A program made the translations under genes and the position numbers. This document shows positions 1 to 3,493 of a stretch of 5,250 nt of DNA, in pieces. The stretch comes from Gemmatimonadota bacterium (lineage in GTDB: Bacteria > Gemmatimonadota > Gemmatimonadetes > Palauibacterales > Palauibacteraceae), in assembly GCA_030598525.1 (NCBI GenBank), contig JAUVPT010000141.1:1-5250 (forward strand). The letters run 5' to 3'. Numbering within the stretch: the stretch's first letter is position 1; every line of letters begins with the position of its first letter. The notes under the pieces were generated by a model. It made no database searches. It was not told the DNA's origin and saw only the letters and a list, made by a program, of their open reading frames with translations.

Positions 1-243
1 CGAAGCCGGGTCAGCCGCGCTTCCTGGGCGGTCGCCGCGGCGGCCGTGATCGGAGTGCTGGCCCTCAGGGCGCTTGACGTTGGGAGTGGCGTTATCACGG
101 ACACTGTCGAGGTCGTGGCGAGCCAGGCCGGATCGTCGGCCATGCCGGAGGTAGAGGCCATGCTAGACGAGAACGTTTTGGTCCTGGAAACGGACAACGA
201 GAATGTGGTGGTGTTCTGGTTCTATCAGGGGAGGGGAGAATGA
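1..243 (+). CDS. C-terminal part of a single-pass membrane protein, possibly an anti-sigma factor (5' truncated)
   Basis: The frame is open from the first base and ends at TGA 241-243, so 80 C-terminal residues are visible and the start lies outside the window. Window residues 9-25 (Trp, an Ala-rich run, then Val-Ile-Gly-Val-Leu) form a likely membrane segment preceded by Arg-rich sequence (RSRVSR), which by the positive-inside rule puts the N-terminus in the cytoplasm. The remaining ~55 residues would be outside the inner membrane. They end in a hydrophobic beta-rich tail (VLVLETDNENVVVFWFYQ) that resembles the last strand of some zf-HC2 anti-sigma factors, where 'LETDNPNVTVIWLF'-like endings are common. 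That identification is inference, because the diagnostic zinc-finger region is not in view. The stop overlaps the next start by four bases (ATGA), so the two genes are very likely translationally coupled and functionally linked. Confidence 0.6.
   Translation, partial: RSRVSRASWAVAAAAVIGVLALRALDVGSGVITDTVEVVASQAGSSAMPEVEAMLDENVLVLETDNENVVVFWFYQGRGE
228..239 (+). promoter_or_regulatory. Strong purine-rich ribosome binding site for the lipoprotein gene
   Basis: GGGGAGGGGAGA directly precedes the ATG at 240. The AGG core at 232-234 leaves a 5-nt spacer. The site lies inside the upstream gene, just before its stop codon, so the lipoprotein can be translated both by coupling and by independent initiation. 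It fixes the start at 240. Confidence 0.6.
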
Positions 244-941
244 AGAGGCAACTGAGGACGCGAATCGCACGATCGGTGCTGGCCGGCCTGATCCTGGCCA
301 TCGGGCTCGTGGGCTGCTACGGGGATGGCACGCCCGAACTCGAGACGCGCACGTTCGAGATCCTTCATCTGGAAGACTGGGTCGCCGATGCCCTGGTCGA
401 GCCCTACGTGTACGTCGGAAGGGAAGGGGCACCGGGCATGGCCAGCGTGGTCGACGGCAAGCTCACGGTTCGAGAGACCCGCGACAATCTCATGCGTATC
501 GAGGAAGTTCTGCGCGAGTTCGATCGACCGACGCCAGTGGTGCGGCTCACGTTCCAGATCATAGAGGCGAACGGCAGCACCGAAATCGATCCACGAATCG
601 CCGAGGTGGAGGAGGCGCTGCGACAGCTGTTCCGTTTCGACGGGTACCGCCTGGTCGGTGAGGTGATGGTTCACGGCACGGAAGGGAACGAGGTGTTCCA
701 GGAGTTCGACGTCCCGGACCTCGGGCCCTCGGCGATCGAGGCGACGATTCGTGACGTTCGCACAGACTCGTCCGGCGGGAGCGTCCAGCTCGAGATGCGC
801 TTCCATGCCGGCAGTCGTACGGTATTCGGTACCACGATCCGGGTTCGGGCCGGCCAGACCGCCGTGCTCGGCCGGACGCCGAGTTCGGTGGGGAACCAGA
901 ACATCATCCTTGCTGTCAAGACAGAACTGCAGGATTTGTAA
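240..941 (+). CDS. Secretin N-domain-like lipoprotein, 233 aa
   Basis: The start at 240 has a strong Shine-Dalgarno site and encodes a signal peptide: basic n-region (MKRQLRTR), hydrophobic core (residues 13-24) and lipobox L-V-G-C with the lipidated Cys at residue 26. Position +2 is Tyr, not Asp, which favours outer-membrane sorting by the Lol rule. Residues ~39-110 follow the secretin short-domain (N-type) pattern: FEILHLEDW, then V-DGKLTVRET, then NLMRIEEVLREFDRP, then VVRLTFQIIEA. This is the fold that forms periplasmic rings in GspD and PilQ. Residues ~195-230 (TTIRVRAGQTAVLG, then a hydrophobic strand and KTEL) resemble the 'G-Q-T-V-V-L-G-G' end of the secretin C-domain. At 233 aa it lacks room for the pore barrel, so it is probably an accessory or structural relative rather than a secretin. 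It is coupled to the membrane protein upstream. It ends in tandem stops TAA TAG (939-944). The exact function is unknown. Confidence 0.75.
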   Translation: MKRQLRTRIARSVLAGLILAIGLVGCYGDGTPELETRTFEILHLEDWVADALVEPYVYVGREGAPGMASVVDGKLTVRETRDNLMRIEEVLREFDRPTPVVRLTFQIIEANGSTEIDPRIAEVEEALRQLFRFDGYRLVGEVMVHGTEGNEVFQEFDVPDLGPSAIEATIRDVRTDSSGGSVQLEMRFHAGSRTVFGTTIRVRAGQTAVLGRTPSSVGNQNIILAVKTELQDL

Positions 942-1026
942 TAGGTTAGCATGTATTATCGAAAGTAATTTCTCGTCAGCACGTCGTGGCAGCGGTCACC
1001 CCGCGGGTCAGCACACCGTCCTCGCG
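942..1026. other. Intergenic stretch with no recognised gene
   Basis: This is the first part of the 347-bp gap between the lipoprotein gene and infC. It begins AT-rich (to about 970) and then becomes GC-rich. The only visible structure is a small hairpin, GCGG 992-995 with CCGC 1001-1004 around a 5-nt loop. It is not followed by a T-run, so it is not an obvious terminator for the lipoprotein gene. I see no tRNA, no credible ORF and no repeat here. Confidence 0.4.
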
Positions 1027-1053
1027 TTGACACTTCCGGGGTCCAGCCATAAC
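1027..1053 (+). promoter_or_regulatory. Candidate sigma-70-type promoter of the infC operon
   Basis: A perfect -35 box TTGACA lies at 1027-1032. The best -10 candidate is CATAAC at 1048-1053 (four of six matches to TATAAT), with a short 15-nt spacer. Shifting to ATAACT or TAACTT gives 16- or 17-nt spacing but poorer boxes. Transcription would start near 1060, about 230 nt before infC and just upstream of the series of RNA hairpins. The perfect -35 in a GC-rich background and its position ahead of the structured leader support it. The weak -10 and short spacer limit confidence. Confidence 0.4.
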
Positions 1054-1070
1054 TTGGCGACCTTGAAAAC

Positions 1071-1220
1071 ACGGAAAGTGGAGCGTTGCTCCCACCTTTC
1101 GGCGTACCGTAGCCCAAGGGCGCGGTCACAGCTGCCGGGTACACCACGATGGCGCGATCTTCACTGGATCGTCGCCGTGTCGTGTATGCCCGATCGGCTC
1201 ATGTCGAACGGGCATTTTTC
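1071..1220 (+). promoter_or_regulatory. Structured 5' leader RNA of the infC-rpmI-rplT-pheST operon (putative attenuator)
   Basis: Pairings read by eye give a series of helices. P1: 1074-1084 (GAAAGTGGAGC) pairs with 1088-1100 (GCTCCCACCTTTC), giving 11 base pairs, two bulged C residues and a GTT loop. P2: GTACC 1104-1108 pairs with GGTAC 1138-1142, enclosing two small hairpins (GCC 1112-1114 with GGC 1119-1121; CGG 1123-1125 with CCG 1135-1137), like a three-way junction. P3: 1145-1159 pairs with 1167-1184 as CACGA/TCGTG, GGCG/CGCC and CGATC/GATCG with small internal loops. The last element is an intrinsic terminator. Leaders of this kind upstream of infC-rpmI-rplT are known to be bound by L20 in Firmicutes, and other r-protein leaders are known elsewhere. 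I cannot match this one to a named family. An independent small RNA ending at the terminator is the main alternative. Confidence 0.45.
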
Positions 1221-1292
1221 GTGGTTGTCGGTCTGCCTCGGGCCCGGCGGGTCGGCGACGGATGCACCACGGCCCTGGAAGAGGTGAAGTGA
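1149..1292 (+). CDS. Candidate 47-codon upstream ORF overlapping the infC start (uncertain)
   Basis: An open frame begins at ATG 1149 and ends at TGA 1290-1292, overlapping the infC GTG (1289-1291) in the sequence GTGA. The product would be a basic 47-residue peptide (MARSSLDRRRVVYARSAH at its N-terminus, ALEEVK at its end) with no recognisable domain. Its ATG lies in the P3 helix and its middle is the terminator hairpin, so if translated it would link ribosome movement to attenuation and to infC initiation. The ribosome binding site is poor: only GGG at 1137-1139. The frame is closed upstream by TAG at 1110-1112. Chance is a serious alternative, because stops are sparse in GC-rich DNA and the final TGA is created by the GTGAGC of infC itself. 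It does not resemble the C-terminus of ThrS. Confidence 0.2.
   Translation: MARSSLDRRRVVYARSAHVERAFFVVVGLPRARRVGDGCTTALEEVK
1186..1219 (+). terminator. Rho-independent terminator/attenuator upstream of infC
   Basis: ATGCCCG (1186-1192) pairs with CGGGCAT (1209-1215). Inside it, an A-A mismatch (1193/1208) is followed by TCG (1194-1196) pairing with CGA (1205-1207) around an 8-nt loop. The 3' arm runs directly into a five-T tract (1215-1219). On the minus strand the hairpin is not followed by a T-run, so it works only in the + direction. It is about 70 nt upstream of infC and well downstream of the lipoprotein gene (about 245 nt). This position fits a conditional attenuator for the translation operon better than a terminator of the preceding gene. 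Confidence 0.6.
1277..1288 (+). promoter_or_regulatory. infC ribosome binding site that decides the GTG start
   Basis: GGAAGAGGTGAA directly precedes GTG 1289. The GAGGTG core (1281-1286) is a good anti-SD match, though close to the start (about 4 nt from AGG); the upstream GGA (1277-1279) gives a 9-nt spacing. No such site precedes the alternative in-frame ATG at 1262. Confidence 0.5.
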
Positions 1293-1813
1293 GCCAAGAC
1301 GAACTGCGCGTAAACGACAGGATTCGCATCAGTCCGATCCGCCTGATCGACGGGGACGGGGAGCAACTCGGCATCATTGCCACTGACGAGGCTCGATCGA
1401 TGGCCGCAGAGCAGGGCCTGGACCTCGTGGAAGTCGCTCCCAACTCGCGCCCCCCCGTGTGCAAGATCATGGACTACGGGAAGTTCAAGTACGAACAGGC
1501 GCGGAAGGCGCGCGAGGCGAAGAAGAAGCAGCACATCATACACGTGAAGGAAATCAAGATGCGGCCGAAGATCGAGGATCACGATTTCGGCTTCAAGCTC
1601 CGACACGCGAGGCGATTCCTCGATGATGGCGACAAGGTGAAGTTCACGCTTCGGTTTCGGGGCAGGGAGATGACGCACCCGGAGCTCGGCGTTCGAGTCC
1701 TGGAGCGGGTCAAGGGGGAGCTCGAGGAGCTCGGCAACGTCGAGTCAGACATACGCAAGGAAGGTCGGACCATGACGATGCTCATCGGTCCCAAGGATAG
1801 TCAGAAAGGGTAG
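1289..1813 (+). CDS. infC: Translation initiation factor IF-3
   Basis: IF3 binds the 30S subunit, prevents premature 50S joining and checks the start codon and initiator tRNA. From the GTG at 1289 the protein is 174 aa, a normal length. The N-domain begins with the typical RVNDRIRISPIRLID (residues 7-21) and continues through LGIIATDEA. The IF3 family signature is complete as KIMDYGKFKYEQAR (residues 59-72), preceded by VAPNSRPPVC. A lysine-rich linker (KAREAKKKQ) leads to the C-domain: HVKEIKMRPKIEDHDF, then KVKFTLRFRGREMTHP, ending in MTMLIGPK. GTG was chosen over ATG 1262 because of its ribosome binding site and because the extra nine residues (MHHGPGRGE) look unlike an IF3 N-terminus. No AUU, AUC or AUA codon lies in frame between 1262 and the conserved start, so the classical rare-codon autoregulation seems absent. 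It is the first gene of the operon. Confidence 0.95.
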   Translation: MSQDELRVNDRIRISPIRLIDGDGEQLGIIATDEARSMAAEQGLDLVEVAPNSRPPVCKIMDYGKFKYEQARKAREAKKKQHIIHVKEIKMRPKIEDHDFGFKLRHARRFLDDGDKVKFTLRFRGREMTHPELGVRVLERVKGELEELGNVESDIRKEGRTMTMLIGPKDSQKG

Positions 1814-1819
1814 AGCAAG

Positions 1820-2014
1820 ATGCCAAAGCAGAAGACCAACCGGTCTGCCGCCAAGCGGTTTCGGAAGACCGGATCAGGGAAGTTTCGCCGCAACAAGGCT
1901 TTTCACAGCCACATCCTGACGAAGAAGAGTCCGAAGCGGAAGCGTAATCTCCGCAAGAAGACGCTCGTCTCGAAGGCCGACGAAAGCAGGGTGCGCCGGC
2001 TGCTCGGAGGCTGA
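1820..2014 (+). CDS. rpmI: 50S ribosomal protein bL35
   Basis: This small, very basic protein of the large subunit binds 23S rRNA. The 64-aa product has the usual length and family pattern: MPKQKTNRSAAKRFRKTGSGK at the start, then RRNKAFHSHILTKKSPKRKR, ending in SRVRRLLGG. The ATG at 1820 follows the infC stop by only 6 nt. Its ribosome binding site is probably AAAGGG at 1805-1810, inside the infC 3' end, so translation is likely coupled to infC. Confidence 0.95.
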   Translation: MPKQKTNRSAAKRFRKTGSGKFRRNKAFHSHILTKKSPKRKRNLRKKTLVSKADESRVRRLLGG

Positions 2015-2053
2015 GTCCGTAGAGTCGGGATGCCGCACGGACGGGCGGTCCGG
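2015..2053 (+). promoter_or_regulatory. Competing hairpins in the rpmI-rplT spacer (putative cis-regulatory RNA)
   Basis: The 82-nt spacer contains three short segments that can pair in two exclusive ways. GTCCGT (2015-2020) pairs with ACGGAC (2037-2042), or CGGAC (2038-2042) pairs with GTCCG (2048-2052) around a 5-nt loop. No T-run follows, so it is not an intrinsic terminator. In E. coli, L20 represses rpmI-rplT translation through a folded RNA, so control by L20 is a reasonable but unproven guess here. The pairings are short and could arise by chance in GC-rich DNA. Confidence 0.3.
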
Positions 2054-2083
2054 ATGTGGCTTTGGAGCATTGGAATAGAAAGC

Positions 2084-2089
2084 AGAGGA
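2084..2089 (+). promoter_or_regulatory. rplT ribosome binding site
   Basis: AGAGGA lies 7 nt before the ATG at 2097. It is an independent initiation site in a spacer of otherwise unassigned function, so rplT need not rely on coupling to rpmI. Confidence 0.55.
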
Positions 2090-2096
2090 TATCGAT

Positions 2097-2453
2097 ATGG
2101 CGCGTGTGACCTCGAGCGTCGCTCGAAATAAGCGCAAGAAGAAGGTACTTAAGCAGGCCCGCGGCCAGTTCGGCGCTCGTTCCAAGCTGTATCGCACAGC
2201 GAAGAACGCTGTCGAGCGCGGGTGGGCCTACTCGTACCGCGACCGTCGTCGTCGCAAGCGGGACTTCCGCCGGCTGTGGATCGCCAGGATCAATGCGGCG
2301 AGCCGCGAGCACGATCTGTCGTATTCCCGGTTCATCTCGGGTCTCAAGAGCGCCGGCGTGGATCTGAACCGCAAGGCGCTGGCCGATCTCGCAATACGGG
2401 AGCCCGAGGCCTTCGCCGAGTTGGCGAAACTCGCGAAAGAGCACTCGCATTGA
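2097..2453 (+). CDS. rplT: 50S ribosomal protein bL20
   Basis: bL20 binds 23S rRNA early and is needed for 50S assembly; in several bacteria it also represses its own operon by binding the mRNA. The 118-aa product has the normal length and the family layout. A long basic N-terminal extension (MARVTSSVARNKRKKKVLKQ, then ARGQFGARSKLYRTAKNAVERG) threads into rRNA. It is followed by the globular C-domain: RDRRRRKRDFRRLWIARINAA, YSRFISGLKSAGVDLNRKAL and ADLAIREPEAF. The start is well supported by its ribosome binding site. Its stop TGA (2451-2453) overlaps the TTG start of pheS. Confidence 0.96.
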   Translation: MARVTSSVARNKRKKKVLKQARGQFGARSKLYRTAKNAVERGWAYSYRDRRRRKRDFRRLWIARINAASREHDLSYSRFISGLKSAGVDLNRKALADLAIREPEAFAELAKLAKEHSH

Positions 2454-3493
2454 GTTCGAAGGACGAGCACGGAAACCTCCGGGAAACCCTCGAATCCATC
2501 CGGGTCGAGGCACTCGAGGCGATCCAGGAGGCGGAAGACGCCGAGACTCTCGAGAAGGCTCGCGTTCGGTTTCTCGGTCGCAACGGGCTCCTGTCCCGTG
2601 CCCTGTCCGGCCTGAGAAGCGTCCCGGCCGAGGAACGTCCGGAAGCTGGTAAGACGGCGAACCAGGTCAAGCAGACTCTGGAAACGACGCTCGAACTGCG
2701 AGTGGATGAGCTGGCTGCGCTCCTGGCGCCCGAGGAGTCTGCGGGCCCCGATCTGACGTTGCCGGGTCGCCGTCAGTGGCGCGGCGGTGTCCATCCAGTC
2801 ACGGCCGTGATCGACGAGATCTGCGAGATCTTCAAGGAGCTCGGGTTCACTCGTGCCGCCGGGCCCGAGGTCGAGACCGACTGGCACAATTTCACCGCTC
2901 TCAACATTCCGCTCGACCACCCCGCAGCGGATATGCACGATACGTTTTATCTGGACGAGGGACTGCTTCTCAGAACGCACACGTCGCCGGTCCAGGTGCG
3001 CGTGATGATGGAGCACGAGCCCCCTGTCCGGATCCTCGCGCCCGGGATGGTCTTCCGTCGCGATCCTTACGACGCCTCACACGCGCCAGCCTTCGAGCAG
3101 GTCGAGGGCCTGGCGGTCGATGAAGGGATCGACTTCATCGAGTTCCGGGCCGCGATCGACTACTTCGTGCACCGGTTCTTCGGACCCTCGACCCGAACCC
3201 GTTTTCGTCCTTCGTACTTTCCGTTCACCGAGCCCTCCGCCGAGGTGGATGTGAGCTGTATCATCTGTGAAGGCTCTGGCTGTGCGGCCTGCAAGCGTAC
3301 CGGTTGGATCGAGATCATGGGCAGTGGAATGGTCAATCCCGCGGTCTTCGAGGCCGTGGGGTACGATCCTGAGCGCTACACCGGGTACGCATTCGGAATG
3401 GGTCCGGCCCGGATCGCCATGCTCCGGTACCGAATCCCCGATATTCGGCTCCTCTACGAAGCCGACGTTGGCTTCCTCGAGCAGTTCGCCTGA
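2450..3493 (+). CDS. pheS: Phenylalanine--tRNA ligase alpha subunit
   Basis: PheS is the catalytic chain of the cytoplasmic alpha2-beta2 enzyme that charges tRNA(Phe) with phenylalanine using ATP. From TTG 2450 the product is 347 aa, within the usual range. An N-terminal coiled-coil-like tRNA-binding region (~5-90, with RFLGRNGLLS at 40-49) precedes the class II core. The core has GGVHPV (112-117), HTSPVQVR (177-184), motif 2 FRRDPYDASHAPAFEQVEG (202-220) and motif 3 FGMGPARIAML (315-325), and ends in DVGFLEQF. Residues 270-281 form a C-x2-C-x4-C-x2-C knuckle before GWIEIMGSGMV. Many PheS proteins have such a knuckle, but E. coli PheS, as I recall it, does not. TTG was chosen because no other ATG, GTG or TTG lies in frame near the N-terminus and it overlaps the rplT stop (TTGA). 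The site has only a weak SD (AAAGAG), so coupling is likely. Motif 3 has Ala where Glu usually precedes the Arg. Confidence 0.95.
   Translation: MSSKDEHGNLRETLESIRVEALEAIQEAEDAETLEKARVRFLGRNGLLSRALSGLRSVPAEERPEAGKTANQVKQTLETTLELRVDELAALLAPEESAGPDLTLPGRRQWRGGVHPVTAVIDEICEIFKELGFTRAAGPEVETDWHNFTALNIPLDHPAADMHDTFYLDEGLLLRTHTSPVQVRVMMEHEPPVRILAPGMVFRRDPYDASHAPAFEQVEGLAVDEGIDFIEFRAAIDYFVHRFFGPSTRTRFRPSYFPFTEPSAEVDVSCIICEGSGCAACKRTGWIEIMGSGMVNPAVFEAVGYDPERYTGYAFGMGPARIAMLRYRIPDIRLLYEADVGFLEQFA

Noticed and set aside
954..959. TATTAT as a -10 box after the lipoprotein gene
   Set aside because: The only TTGACA-like element upstream (TTGTAA 936-941) is 12 nt away, too close. No second promoter can be supported here.
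992..1004. GCGG/CCGC hairpin as a terminator for the lipoprotein gene
   Set aside because: The stem has only 4 bp and GGGTCAGC follows instead of a T-run.
1155..1174. Similarity of GATCTTCACTGGATCG to the 23S rRNA segment around AGCTCACTGGTCG, as rRNA mimicry
   Set aside because: Only about seven contiguous bases match, the rRNA segment recalled belongs to the L11-binding region rather than the L20 site, and the structural context differs.
751..1287. 178-codon + strand open frame running from the lipoprotein gene through the leader
   Set aside because: It overlaps the lipoprotein C-terminus in another frame and crosses the promoter, hairpins and terminator. Its composition is low-complexity and no domain is visible.
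1262..1288. ATG 1262 as the infC start
   Set aside because: No Shine-Dalgarno site precedes it and the added residues MHHGPGRGE are unlike IF3. GTG 1289 has GAGGTG just upstream.
2228..3016. 262-codon minus-strand open frame across rplT and pheS
   Set aside because: It lies antisense to two conserved genes, has no recognisable motif and no ribosome binding site or promoter of its own.
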